A stretch of 64,000 bases of DNA. Source: Helopsaltes ochotensis (lineage: Eukaryota; Chordata; Aves; Passeriformes; Locustellidae). This document shows positions 1 through 13,309 of this stretch, piece by piece (the first letter of the stretch is position 1; the number at the start of each line of letters is the position of its first letter). Position numbers and translations under genes: made by a program. Under the pieces are notes generated by a model. The model worked only from the letters and a program-made list of their open reading frames with translations, made no database searches and had not been told where the DNA came from. The stretch is from positions 2,217,131 to 2,281,130 of the forward strand of contig VXBM01000041.1 in the NCBI GenBank assembly GCA_013400155.1. Direction: 5' to 3'.

Positions 1-3000
1 GTGGAGGTGGAAGTGGTGACAAAGAAGCCTGCTGGACTTTTACCCTGAGTTTTGAATTATTTTGGGAGTTCGGCTGCATTGCCACTGCATGTACCCAGTT
101 CCTGTTAGTATTTATGTATGGACAAGATCACTGTGTTTAGTATAATTTAATATAGGTATTTGATTTACTGTTTCTTTATTCATTAGGCTACTATTGTGTA
201 GTCATTATGTTCCTGGCAGTCCCAGGCCTTTTGTGGTTTCATCTCATGCTTTTGGGAATTTGGGATATATTTTCAACTGCCTAGTCTATTTTAAACTCTC
301 TTTTAAAATTAAAAAAAAAATCAACAAATAATGGGTTAGAACAAATTGATCCTTTTGAGCCATTTGCCTAATTAACCTTTGCCTCTCAGGAATCAGCTTT
401 GATTCTGTTCAATCAAGTGCAATGTATCCCAGCCCTTAATAACCAGCAGTTCTTCTGAGGACCTTGGAAGTCTTCCCTAACTTTTATTAATTTTTTTAAC
501 TGCTGCCACTCTCTTGGCATTGCACTAGTCTGCAGAGACCAAATTGGAGAAGGACAGGAAAGAATAATAACAGGATATAAAGAGAAAAGGCCATAGGATG
601 GCCTCTAACTTAGTCAAGTGTTTCTGAAATGTACACCTAGCACAGTGCTTGAGTCTTCAGTACTCTGTAGCTCAAAAGCAGGTTTATGAACCTAATAATG
701 AAAGAAAGGACAGTATTTACATGTGCATTGCGTGCACCCAAAGGATGATCCTTCTGTGACTTCCTCTACTGTAAAAGTTTGAGGGAACCTTCAGAGAGAC
801 TTTATACAGAAATGATGTTCTGTCTCCTTCCCCCTTACCTGAAAAAAGGAAAGAATTAGGCCCAAGATCTGATCCCCTATGGACATCTTTTTCTCTGTGG
901 AGAAAAAGGTAAATAGGACTCTTCCCTGTTGCTCCTAACCCACTCTCCATGATAGAACCCCCAGAATTTGCACAAGTGTGCTGAAAAAGCATCACTGCCT
1001 CACAGCTCAGGAGACACCTTTTCTGGGTAGATGGATAAGAGTGATTTTTCTTTAGCCTCACAAAGATTCTCTAAGTTTTGAGCAGCTACCCTCTTAATTT
1101 TGCTGAATGTGACCTGCTCTGCTTACAGATGTAGTGAAAGTCTGTATGCACAGCAGCATGGATTTCATCCATTTGGAAATAGCTTGGGTTGGGTGTTTCT
1201 AAGGAGGTGGTCAAGAAGGTTTCCAGGTCTCATTATACGTGGGCATTCACATGTTTTCTGCAGTTGGTTGTGGTTTGGATCATTGTGAGCATGTTTTATT
1301 CCAGGAAGGAGTTCGCTGTTCTTGCAGCCTTTTTGGTTTTTCTCTCGTGCATTGGGAATACACATTGCTCAGAGTTTGTGAATCATCATTCTGTTCCTGC
1401 AATGATACAGCTGCACTGAAACCACATCAGCTGAACATAAAGTCAGGCCCTCAGTGCAAAGTTCATAGGTCCTGCAAAGTGATGGCTTTGCTGCAAGTTT
1501 AGGGCAGAGAACAGCAAGTAGAGAGCATCCTTGAACACAGGGAACCAATGAAACAGGAAAGGAAACAAATGAACTATTTCAATTGCCTCCTGCTTTGTAA
1601 TGCTGCTGTTCTCCCCCTTCAACTCTCAGTAGTAACCATCCATAATTCATGTTTTCCCTATTCTAGTTCCATTACAGTTTCCTTTTTCCCCATGACAAAT
1701 ACTTCAATCACTCACATAATGTAATAGGATCCATGAATGCAAACATGAGAGTGGGAGTGTTTGTGTGGCCTGCACTACATTGCCAATTTGCCTGATGGAT
1801 TTCAGTTTCTCTGCTCTTTCCATTTACTCCTGGTTCTCTTTCCAGCTGCAGTGCCTTTTGGTTTCAGACCATGCTGCAGGCAAATCAGCAATGACTAGAC
1901 ATTGAAGAATGTCTGCTTTCATCTCAGTGAGAAAGCTGCAAAAAAAGTAGCCCTAAATAAATTAACCTATATATAATTTTGTATATATGAATGTTTCAAA
2001 AATTATATATACAATGTATATGATCTGTTTTATGTGTATCTATTGGATAGATAGATGGCTAGAAATACATTTAATATGTAAATGCAGCTCTCTGATTTTA
2101 TCATAATTTCTTCTTACAGCAGAAACATTTTTTCCTGAGAATCTTCCAACGTATTTTGTTGTGTCATTAGCTGGCAGTTAGTCCCAAAGCAATATGGCAT
2201 GGTATTCCCATCCAAGCCCATCAGCTTACTTCAGAAACTCTCTGGTGGCTTCCAGCAGCTGTTAAGATGTGGCAGTGGACACAGCTTTTCCTTCCATTTA
2301 AGGAGTGATTGAGAAGATGCAGATGCTTGTATTGGAAAAGGAGAAACTGGGTTTTTTTTCCTCCTCCAACTTCACAGGTGTAGATGAAGGAAGTGTATGA
2401 AGCTGAAAGTCATTGAACATGCTTTTCTTTCCTCCTTCTGCTTTTGTTTTTATGGGGGTGTGAGTGAACAGCGTCTCGGGGGGAAAAGCCAACTTTGTAA
2501 ATGGCATATGCCAGCAAAAATAAGATGTCTTTTTATAGTGTATGCATTGGTGACAGTCCTAAAGGTTGCTCCTGCACTGTGAAGGCACCCCACTTAGGTG
2601 ACCCATTGCCCTGGTCACTCCCTGAAAAAGGAGTGGCACAGATCCCTTTGCAGCCCCAGGGGCCTCAGACTTGCTCCCCCATCATCTCACCATGTTAAAC
2701 ATAGTCTGTCATGCTGCTTGTGGGAGCTGGCTGTTCTTTCACCTACCCTTGTGCAAGGTAATCCGTCACAGGGGCAGACAGAGTCAGGAAGAGAAGTCTT
2801 GGGTCCCATAGGCATTAGCAGCAAGGGACAGCTCCAACAGCAAGTCTATATTTAAAACAAACAGCCAAACAGCAGAAAAACCTCACCCCCGTTCCCTCTA
2901 TACACACCACCCCCACCACCTCCCCTTGAATTTGTTTAAGCCACGAGATTTGTGGTTTTCTGTTTGTCACTTCTGGGCTATTACCTTTCCCTGTTCTCCA

Positions 3001-6000
3001 TGTGTTTCTCTAAGCATCTGGATATGCTTAAAACAATTAGAAAACAGTTAATCACAGTCCTTAGCTGAGGCTGTTGGCAGCGGGGGCTACCACAACCCTC
3101 ACAGGGAACACAGACACACGTGGGTAGCTTCCCCATCCTTACTGTTACTCACCCTGTCATCCGGCTGATGCTGAAGGAAAAAGTGAAGGCTGAAGGCTGC
3201 GGTATGAATGGTGATGAGCGTGCCCTTTCAGCAACAGAACTGGAGGCTAAGGTGAGGGATGGGGAAGGCTGGCAGTTGATGGGGAGTCCTCCCTCCCAGG
3301 TACCAGGTACCATTAGCACAGCTCAGCTGCATTTTTTTTTTCTTTTTTCAGTCCAATCCTAATGTTTCATGCCTGTCTCTTAAGGGCAGAATAGATTTAT
3401 GAGTAAGGCTGGTTTGGATAGGTTTGCAAATACAATTTTGATGTACAAATTGGGTGGCCCAAGTGGTTTTGTCTGTTCTTTTTGTTAACTAACTCACAAC
3501 ATGCGTCTGTCAGTAAGCACTTCAGTTACTTGCATTCATGCTCTACTCTTAGATATGTAAGTGATCTATAAAACTTCACCGTGGGCTATAATGTTTGTGG
3601 GATCTTATCTCAAGAACAAAGAGGAAGAGTTTGTGGACTAAAAGGAAGGGAGAAAGGAATTATGTATTGTTGCTCTAATTGTTTTGGGATTGAGTGGTTT
3701 TTGCATGGGCTATTAATAGTAATATCTTTAAGTCTAGCTGAAGCAAGATTTGGTATAGCTGTATGCTAAAGAAGGAGACAGAAAAACAAGAGAAGTCAAA
3801 TGGCATTTCTCAATGTTGTTAACTTTAGGCTTATGCACTGGCTGATAGAAAGCACGAGGCTTTTGGAAAAACTCAGGCCTCGAGCAAAGGTATGTAATTG
3901 AGTTTTGTAGGGCACCATCGTGAGGCCAAATGTTTGCTTAAACACTTCACTGAGTCTCTGATTGCTGAACTTAATGCTTCACATTTTCCTCACTTTCTCC
4001 TCTTTCCCTTTTCCTCAAAATTACCAGGTTCTTTACTGAATGGAAGCCTGAGCTCCACGCTGTGCTCAGCTCAGCAGAAATAGCTCACTGTGCTCATTGA
4101 TGCTCTGCTCTGGGGACCCTCTCTCTTGATAGTGGCAGCCAGGTGACCTGTGGCTGTAGTGGCTGCAGTTCTAGCTCTGTGCAGGGGTGGCTCAGAAACT
4201 GACCGTAATTCTAAAAACCTTTCTACCCCTAAAGCACCCTTCAAGCTGGTTTTGAAGGAAGCCTCTTCTCTTCCTCAGGTGAAGACCTGAGGTGCATTCT
4301 GCATGGATGGGTCTGGGATCTGCCTTGTGTGTCAGCCTCAGTCTATCCCATCTGCCTTGCTGCAGAGCCATAGGCTCACTGGTTTGCAGGCAGATGACCC
4401 TGTAGCAGTTCTTAGGAAAGCCTCAACATTCCCCACGGCAAGTGCAGTTTTTGTGGGCAACACAAATTCAATCTGGAAAGTGAAGCTCAGTGCAAATTAA
4501 ACATGGTCATGATGGCTCACGGTAAACAGGAATGCACCAGCCAGTAAGGGACCTATCTGCAAGTTTGCAGCATTGCAAAAGACTGCCAAAAAGACTTAAA
4601 TTACTCCTGGGTTTGTGGGATTAGAAAGAGAAACCCAATGCTACTTGTTTTTGAGTAGGAAGACTTTGAGGAAAGGATTGCAATGATACCCTCAGGCACA
4701 GAAATGTGCTGTAGCTTTAGGCATTTGCTCAGCACTGTGACTAATCTTCTGGAAGCCTAAAGGAATTCCCTTAGTGGAGAATGCTGTGCGTCACCCATGG
4801 CCAAAAAAAGAGGGAGTCATGTGTTTCCTTGACAGCACATCATGTTTGCATATTTTCAGTGCTGGAGGAGAGTCCTTCATCCTGATCATTGCATGTTTTC
4901 AAGTATTTTGAGTGTGCCTGGGGTGCCAGGATATTAATTTCAATAGCTTTGTTTAAATAGATCTCGTAAGTAATTCAGTCAGTGAGTATTTTTAATAGAG
5001 TTTCAGATTCAAGCAGAGCCATTTTCAGTATAGCTACTCATATTACAACTTTCTTAACCAGTGTATTTTAAAACTGGTAGGTTAGAGCAGGCTCTTCAGG
5101 AGCCATAAGGTTTCTTTGGGAAATAGGATTTTTCTATGACTTTATTAATGAGTTAGTGTTTGCACAAGATGCGTGAGGATGAAAGAAATAATGCCAAGGC
5201 TATATATCCAAACAGAGTTCTTAAGTGTTGTATTGTAGACTGGACTTCAGCATGGGCTTTTGGTAACTCTATTTGCATTTCATTTAAGATTTCTTTAATT
5301 GGAGACTTCCTCCCCCTCCCACATCCTCACCTAGTTACTGACTGTATTCCCATCTACTTTGAAGTCCTTGGTGAACAAAAAAGCTACAAACAGCAAATGA
5401 AGCTATGAGCTGCTCTCGGTGGTTGTAAGATTGCTGATGTAGTGCCTAAATAAGCAGCCTGATTTGTTTTTGAAGCATCAAATGCCCAAAGCAACAGCTT
5501 TGAAAGAAGCTGCATTTCCAAGCTGACATTGCATCAAGTAGCATATACTAATGTTAGTTGGAACTGCTGGAAGAAATAGCATTAAATAATTGGTTATCAA
5601 GAGCACTATTCCAATTACTGGGCTGTAATCCAAAGGACAGAGACAGCATCCATGATGGTGCTTTAAGGAAAGAAGGATCTTGCAGCTGGTTGTGTAAAGG
5701 CTGATAACTTGTGTTCACGGATTCCTTTTGACCAAGAAAAAATACCTGAGGTATTTTCAGGTGTCACTTGAGGAGAAAAGAGTAAAGTACTGGGCAAACA
5801 TTGATCTCTTAATTTGTAACAGTAGAGGAAGTCTTTTTCTCTCCAGGAATCAAATCAATGTTGCTGCAAATCACGTAGCAGCTTTGAATTGAGATTTGAT
5901 TCTGAACCTGCATATGTAGTATCTCTGCAGGATGTGAACCCTTGGTATTGGTTCTTCACCTCTGAACAAGGGTACAGCATCTCCATAAGATAATTAAATA

Positions 6001-8153
6001 AAGTAAAAAAAATCCTGTTTCCTGTTTAATTACTTGCTTCTGTGCGACTGGACACTTTGTTTTAAATAAATACATACCGCTTGGAAAAGTTCTTGTGGGG
6101 CTTTACAGGTGTAAATGGGAAGGAAGGTAGGTTTTTACAGTGAGGTGATGATTTTTAATGAAAGTTGTACTTGCTTTTGGGGCAGCCTACATCTTTGTTC
6201 TGTAGCTATTGAGCATCAGATAACTCACAAATAACTTTCTAGAAATAAACCAGTCAATTGATAGAATCATCCACAGCCTTGACTGATTTGATTAAGTAAT
6301 CAAAAACTCTAGCTTCAAAAAGAAAAAGACAAAAATGATTTGCATGCCCCCAAGCCATGTACACACGGACTTGAAGCCACCTTTGCAGAAGCCCAGGTGG
6401 CTGTGAGCAGCCCAGGTGCACCCACCTGTGTGTTAGTCTACCTCTCACTGTCAGGTGTTTTTCTCCAGTGCCCTGCAGCAGAAGTGAGTCATCCAAAATG
6501 AAGGGGTGACTCCTCAATTCAGAGTCAGGTCTTGACTGTGGCTGCATTGTTCCTGCCTGGGTTATTGGACTTTGTTCTCCAAGGTGCATCAGCTGAGGCT
6601 CCTTCTGAGTTGGACACAGCACCGCAGGGTTTTTTAAATGGAGCTGCCTTCTTTGCTTGCTGCCCAGTCCATCTTTATTTTGCATGCTGGCTGAATGACA
6701 AGGAAAATGATGCTTAAAAATACCTTGTATTGGTTTTGTACTTTCCCTAAGTGCCTTCCAGTTCAGCTGAATGTGTATGTGTGCAGCCTAGTGTGTTCAC
6801 CAGACAGTAACACCAAATCACATGTCCCCTGCTACCATAGTGGTTGGGCTTTAATGGAATACCTTTTTCATTTTCCTGATTATCCCATTGTTTTCTGAAC
6901 CATCTCCACCCTCTTTGTCTTACTTGTAATAGTCTCTACAGACCAGAAATGTATTGTCTGTGGCTATTCTATAATTCATTGGATATAGGCTTTTTATGAT
7001 ACCTTGAAGACACTGAAAGCTAGAAGTCCATTAAAGTGAAAGCACCTTGGTGTTTAGGGATTAGGCTGGGAATACCTGCAGTGGAAAGCCATCGAAGGAC
7101 TAGAACTATGGTTTGCCAGCTGCTGTTGCAGGATGGATGTGCATAATTAGCATACAAGGTGCCAGTGGATGCTCAAGAATTATGCAGTATTGCTCTGAGG
7201 TTTTGAAAGGCTAATAAAACTTTTTGTATTATAGCCTTTGGCAGACTTCTATGTTGACTATTCACACCTTCTTGAATATGAGCTTTTAACTATACTGGCT
7301 TTTTACTGTGTTTGTGTGCAGGCTGGTGAGAGTAATTTAAACAATATTTATATGCATCATTTGATTCTTCTATTGCCATGCAAATGTTTTTGTATCCTTG
7401 GATAAAGGAAATTATCCTCTGGAGTCCAAGGATAATATATTAAAGTGACTGGGTTCAAGGCTGGGTAAGGGAAGTGAGTCTGTGGAGTTGCAGTACAGGT
7501 GTAGAACCTTCCTTGAGTAACTCTCACAACCTTGTTGAAGGGAATGAATTGCAGTGTGCAGGATTTAACCCCTAGAGGTGAACTTAGAAAAGATTCAGTC
7601 GATGAAGAGATTTGACATTGATTAGCAAAGGGCATTACAAGAATAATAATTGTGGATTACCTTTCTGCCATACTTTTAAACAGTGGTGCACACTTCCCTC
7701 CTTTCTCCCTCAAATTTCTTGAGCTGGGTTGTCTTCATTAGTGCACCTCATGCATAATGCAAATCCCTGGGAATGGCTTTTTGGGGCTCATAGAAGCCTG
7801 TTGACTATAACTAATAGAAATGTCTAGAATATTTTTCTGTGTTTGTCATTCAGAAGATCCTTTGGTATTAATTTGGGATATTACAAAAGTAATGATTGAT
7901 GCAGTTTCTCTGTAAGGCGAATTCAGATACACTTGTAATTTGGAAACCAAAAAAATCTGCTTGTGATGGCTAATTCAAGGCAAACAGAGTGACACTGTCT
8001 CTCTTCTTTATTTTGTTTCATCATGAGCATTTCTTGTATTTCTTTTGTCAAGAGAGGAGATAAAACGAGAGCTTCAGTTCTGCTGTTTCTTCAATTTCTG
8101 TAATGCTTGCAGTGGAGTGATTAATTCTCTTTTTCTCTCTGTTTTTCTTGCAG
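1..8153 (+). other. EEPD1: EEPD1 intron (3' part), no gene recognised
   Basis: This is the 3' end of the intron before the first EEPD1 exon in the window. I see AT-rich unique sequence with no exon-like conserved frame, no CR1 copy and no RNA gene. Notable bits are an AT-rich hairpin at 1968-2011, a short GATA run near 2047, and a pyrimidine tract at 8121-8153 serving the exon A acceptor. The open frames here are short and unrelated to known proteins. Confidence 0.85.
1968..2011. repeat. AT-rich inverted repeat
   Basis: TATATATAATTTTG (1968-1981) pairs with CAAAAATTATATATA (1997-2011) apart from one extra A. The composition is simple, so the hairpin may be a by-product of an AT microsatellite. 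Confidence 0.75.
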
Positions 8154-8205
8154 TATCAAGCTTTTGGCTGTGCAAGAGCTGGCTGACAGAGAAGCATTGG
8201 AAAAG
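8154..8205 (+). CDS. EEPD1: EEPD1 internal exon A (first EEPD1 exon in window)
   Basis: This 52-bp exon follows a pyrimidine-rich tract ending in CAG and precedes a GT donor (AAAAG/GTATT). Its first base completes a codon begun in the off-window upstream exon; 17 whole codons follow and read IKLLAVQELADREALEK. The VQEL tetrapeptide is the QE motif of the endonuclease/exonuclease/phosphatase family, whose glutamate binds the catalytic metal in APE1-like nucleases. In mammals EEPD1 acts at stalled replication forks and is also reported as an LXR-regulated, membrane-associated promoter of cholesterol efflux; those roles are family knowledge. The frame continues directly into the exon at 24491. 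The N-terminal half (helix-hairpin-helix repeats) should be in a large exon before the window. The identification rests on the joined product of all six exons. Confidence 0.95.
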
Positions 8206-8489
8206 GTATTAAAAATACATCTAATGCAACTATTGTAATACATTTAAGCTATTAAAGCCCCTTCTGTGTTCATTGTGCTTCCTAACTTTATGGAATACCA
8301 TACTGCATAAAATAGGACCTCTTCCTAGCTACATAGTGCATGAAGGCAGGGGGTTGATCTTTTGTCTTAGCTGACCATGTGCTTTTGGTGTTTTCTGATT
8401 TTACAGCAAGCTTGGAGTAAGAAATGCTTAATAATAAGCAGTAACTAATAAAATCCAGTATTGCTCTTCATCCAAGGTTATTGCAAGCA

Positions 8490-8703
8490 CGGCAGAGTCA
8501 GGTCAGATACATGGAAGAAATTCTTTACTGTAAGGGTGAGGGCACTTGAGCAGCTTCCTCAGGGCTGGAGATGCCTCATCCCTGGAAGTGTTCAAGGCCG
8601 AGTTGGATGGGGCTCTGAGCCACCTGGTCTGGTGAAAGGTGTCCCTGCCCTGGAACCAGCTGATCTTTAAAGGTCCCTTCCAGCCCAAACTGTTCTACAA
8701 TGG
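8490..8703 (+). mobile_element. CR1 LINE, truncated 3' tail
   Basis: The sequence follows the CR1 3'-end pattern of amniote genomes: GGAAGAAATTCTTTACTGT, a 'leaving proline-poor' tail segment equivalent to GGAGATGCCTCATCCCTGG, GTTCAAGGCCGAGTTGGATG, GTGTCCCTGCCC, and TGATCTTTAAAGGTCCCTTC, ending near TTCTACAATG, which resembles the terminal octamer ATTCTATG. Only about 200 bp of the 3' end is present, as expected from 5'-truncated target-primed insertion. It has no coding capacity. Confidence 0.9.
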
Positions 8704-11700
8704 CCTTCTTCTGGATGAAGAACCAAATTCCTTACTGCTTTATGATTCTTCTGGTCTGGCATGTAGGACTGGATTCCCAGTGCCCATACTGGGACCAGTG
8801 CCTTTCCTTCACTTTCTACACTAGCTCTTTTACCTGCAAGAGCAAGGAGCCAGCTGTGAGGCAGCATGAAAGACTTTTTAGGATGCAAAGAAAACAACTG
8901 GATTCTGAGCCCTGTTGGAAAAACTGTCTTAGAGCAGGCTGGTCCTGAGCTGGCCCTGACCCAAGCAGCCCCTCTGTACCTAGGAGTGGTGTGGCAAGGC
9001 TCAGGGAGGAAGGAGAAATCCTTCTCCTGCTTGAAAACATCCTTGTCTGCGTGAAGGAGGAGGTCCTGCACTGCTGTGTTCAGGCTGCATCTGCTGGGTA
9101 CTCGAGAAATAATGAGTAAAATGAAATACAGTGTGTGCTTCAGCCTGGTGCTTTTCTACTGACTGCAGATGTGTTTCCCCGAGGTCCTCCATACGCCCCA
9201 GTTAATTCACACAGGGCATCTCTTCACTGGTGTTTGTGGACTCTGATTTTGATGTGAAGAGGTAGATTTTGGTAAAAGGCTGTGACAGAGGACAATGCAG
9301 GAGACGTAGGTTTTCACACGTGAACAAGACATGGTTCTCAACCATTCATTGTGCAACACAGGTTGATACTAGCAAATTTTCATCGTTTGCAGCAGTTGGA
9401 TTCTCTGGCCCCTCACACCCTGGGCACTTCCCACCTTTCCAACAGACCCTTTGGCCTGATGCCTCCAAAAACATGGCCTGGCAAGGTTAAGTGACTTCAG
9501 CCTGGTGGGAGTGGCACTTTGAGGCATTGTCTGGAGCACTGCAGGAAGCTCTTCAGAAAGGTTCAGCCTCAGAAAAATGATCTTTCTAAATTGAGCTCTC
9601 TGAATATTTGATATCTGCTTTCATACAATGCCAGGCTTAAAGAATTTAAAAGGCCAGTTTAGCCCTATGGAAAATAACAGGCTTGAATTATGTAAGTTCA
9701 AAGAAATTTGCTGTCTTTATTTTTTAAGTACAGGAGGGCAAAGAAACCACAGAATAGAACAAAATCCCTTGTCCAGCCTGCTTGCAGAGTCAGGTTTTGA
9801 GAACATTGTGCTGAGTTTTGTATTCTTAAGTCATTATTTATCAGCATTGCACTGCAGGAATATAGAATATTATTAAATGATAATATTTTAATGTTTATTC
9901 TAAGATGGGTTTTTCTGGTTTTCAGAGGGAAGTTACCTTTAAAGTAGCTATGGACGTGATAATTTAAAACTGTTTTTCCTGTAGGACACTTTCCAGTCTG
10001 TCATAGATGATTTTGAACTTTGGAAACTTTTTTGTTTCTAAAATTTGCTGGCCAGCTTTGAAAGTGTTCTCATGTATCTTTGACACTTGTATTTTGACAT
10101 CCCAGTGTGAGCAGAAGCCCCCTGCTGAACAGCAGTGCCCCCCCCCAGCAGACCTAGGGGCTGCAGGTTAACTCTATGAAATCAAACCACATTGAAGTTA
10201 AGTGCATCTGCAGCTAGTCTCTTGAGAACCAGGGCCTCGAGACAGTGTCATAAAATTATTCTGGCCATGAATAACGCAGGCAGACTGTGAGGTGAGGCAC
10301 ATGAAGTCAGTGGACTGTTGGAGTAGGCTGGGAGAACTTGCTTGAACTGTTGGGATCTTGCTTTTTGGAAAAAGATTTTGCGCCATTCTATCTAAGGTAC
10401 TTAAGTGTCTTTAAATGTTTCTCCCACCTTGGCTACTGAGAATGAACTGAACACACTGTGAGAAGCTTTGTGTCATGCAAAGACTCCATTTCTTTAATTT
10501 CCTAAACCCCAACATTTTGGCAAATTGGGCCAAAATGGCCCTTTAAGCCGAAGATCTTGCACTTGGTGGCATTTATGCCTGCTGTTGCCAAAAGAGGAGG
10601 GATGATTGGCAGGGTTTAATTACAGACTGTCCTGGACTGGGACAAGCTCGACTGACCCTTGGATGCTGCTTATGAGCTGGTTTGTTTTTCTGGGGTGCCA
10701 CTGGCTCCTGTAAGCACCACAGACAGGGTGCTGCTTGTGAAGCTGAGCCCCAGCACCATGCTTACTGTTGTTAGGAGGAATGGGAAAATAATAATTTATT
10801 TCAATGAACCAGGTCACATAAGAAGAACAAGAGCCTTTACCTGGAGAAAATTCTGGGTCAGAGGTGGGTTTGTTTTGGCCATAGCCCATCAGATCCATTC
10901 CAGCACAGGCTCCACCTGAGTGGTCTTGCAGGCAGCTTAAAACCAAGCCTGTGCTTACCTGCATTTTGTCCTACCTTGAGCCTTCAGATCAATGTGTTTG
11001 CTTTCTCCTGCCCCCCTGCTGAGCTTGCCCTGCTGCTGTGGGATCTGTTACTCACAGGCTTTCCTTTCAGAAGTGCTGCTGGTATTCGCCGAGGGCAGGG
11101 AAGAACACAGATGGCAAGAGGCCATGGGAGGGTTCCAGTCGTGCCAGCCTCATCCCCACAAGGGTTCAAGGCCGCTCAGGCTTTAGAAAGAAGTATCACA
11201 GGCATGCAGGCTTGTTGGTGCCAAGTCCTGTATGGGACATCTCTTCCTCTTCCAGAAACACAGCTCTGGGAGATGCTCCCAGCGACACTCTTGCCCCAGT
11301 CTGGTTTTGAGTACTTTATCTAATTTTGGCAAGTCCCTAATTGCAGAAGAAGAATTCTACTTGGCAAATGTTAATTGTATTTATTTGGGGAAGGGTAAAA
11401 AATAATTCTCCCAGGGAACATGCTGTTTTTTATCGTTTAAAAATAAATCTGTGTAAGTAATTAGGTTGAACTGCCTAGCCAGGTGACATTTCACATTGGT
11501 TACTGTTTTAGCATTTAAATTCGTAGCCCTTTTTCATAGGTAGGCATGTACACCAAAGTAATTGTTATCATTGGTGCTTGATGCCAGTAAGTTGTGCAGG
11601 AAGAGTCATCCATCTTAGATGGATAAGAAAAATAAAAATATTCTTTGCATTCTAAGCATTTCCTCCTGAATTTTTCAGGTGTTAGGAGTGGTTCTTGAGC

Positions 11701-13194
11701 TCATTTCTCCTTCACAGATGGGTTATAGAGGAAAGTTAAATAATTTGTACAATTCAATAATCCCCTGACAGCTTTTTAAAAGGTAAGCCTGCTTTGTGAA
11801 CAAGCAACAGTAACCCATTGTTTTCCTATTTGTATATTAAAATGTAAATGCATCTGCTGTTATTCAATATGACAAAGGACTGTCCACTTGACTCCACAGA
11901 CAGAGAAGTTTGTTGGCTTCTCATCTAAGAAATGCAAATCATGTGATTCTGATCGGGAGTTTGTAAAGTGTGGGGTTCATTTGCAAAGTGATGATTGTTC
12001 TGCCTGAAGATGGAAGAGATCTGCTTACACTGCTATGAAACACACTAGGTGGGCTGAAGGACAATGGGAATTGGGGTGAGAATTTTGATTTTGTTTAGGG
12101 ATAATATTCTTGAAGCTGACAATAGCTTACAGCTTGAAAATCAGTGTCAGTAACATAAGTTTGACTATTAAGGTCTGCCTGTAAGAGTGATGGCAAATTT
12201 ATGTGAGCTGTGTCCAAGACATCAGTGAAAAGAGAGTGAAAAGAACAAACCAGTTATCAGTAGGCTTGCATTGTCTGTGTCGGGATTTTCACTTTCACTG
12301 GAAAAAGTTTTGGAGGTCACAAATCAAGAGGGATTGAAAGTCTTTCACTTGGTGCCTCTGAAGGACAGAATGCATTCTCTGGACATGAGGACAGGCAGCC
12401 ACACACCTTCTCAATACAGGAAGGGATCTCTTCTGTCTGCTGGCCTAACCTTACTTGGTCATCCATTGGGAATTTCTGCTGGAGATGATAGAATGAGAAA
12501 GCTCTGAACAGCCTTCTCCTCCAGGTAGATTCCCCCCCACCCCAGCTAAAGACCTATTTCTCTTTCTTCATGTTTACCCTGTTGCATTAAATGGAAAACT
12601 TAGCTCTGTAAGCAGACAATCTCTATAATCTGTGCTCATTCTTTGACTTTTCCCATCTCCTTCAGCACTATTAATGGCTGGATTTGTCTTCCAGGATGTG
12701 GAGTAAGTTGCCTGGATTTCCTCACCCATGGGAAAGACCAGATGTCTGTATCTGGGAAATATTTGCTAAATTCAGCCCCTTCCCATCATACAGAATTTTC
12801 ACACTGTGCATGAGGAATCAGTGAAGCACAACTGGGGGGATACTGAGGAGGTGGCATTATTCTACTGGAAGATATTTAACATGCCTGCCATTGATCAGAA
12901 GTGGCTTTTGTGTGAGGGGAAATTCAGTGACCACTGTTGCACAGTTTTGCAGGGTAAGGTGTAGCAGATGAGGCAAAAAGGGGGTGCTTGCTTCTTTTCA
13001 GTAGCATCACTCTGCTGGTGGAATTTCAGCTGCAGTCAAAAAGAGATCTGTAAAACACTGAGCTGCCCTGTGTGTTCCCTGCTGTAGCCGCCTTGTTTTT
13101 ACATAGTACATGGAGAATTTTAACTAAAAATTTGCTTTTGTTTTCTTGATCCAGTGTACTGTTTCCTCCAGATATTATCAGAACATAAAAAGTA

Positions 13195-13202
13195 TGACGT
13201 CA
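13195..13202. promoter_or_regulatory. Consensus CRE (TGACGTCA)
   Basis: A perfect palindromic CREB/ATF site lies in the 16-kb EEPD1 intron. The CpG it contains is easily lost when methylated, so retention in an AT-rich intron is mildly suggestive. Function is inferred from motif only. Confidence 0.4.
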
Positions 13203-13297
13203 ATTGAGGTTCCAGAATTTCCAGTATGAAATGCATCTGCTGGAGGTTTTTATTTATCTTTTGTCTGCTTTTGAGTAGATTGAGCCAGATCAGTGTT

Positions 13298-13309
13298 TAA
13301 TCATGATTA
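13298..13309. promoter_or_regulatory. 12-bp palindrome TAATCATGATTA
   Basis: Two TAATC half-sites face each other in a perfect palindrome. TAATC is the preferred core of K50 homeodomains (OTX, PITX), and paired arrangements bind dimers. It lies about 100 bp from the CRE. Confidence 0.4.

Noticed and set aside
717..1061. 114-codon frame on the - strand
   Set aside because: No family resemblance, no exon-like borders and no conserved motif; a chance frame in an EEPD1 intron.
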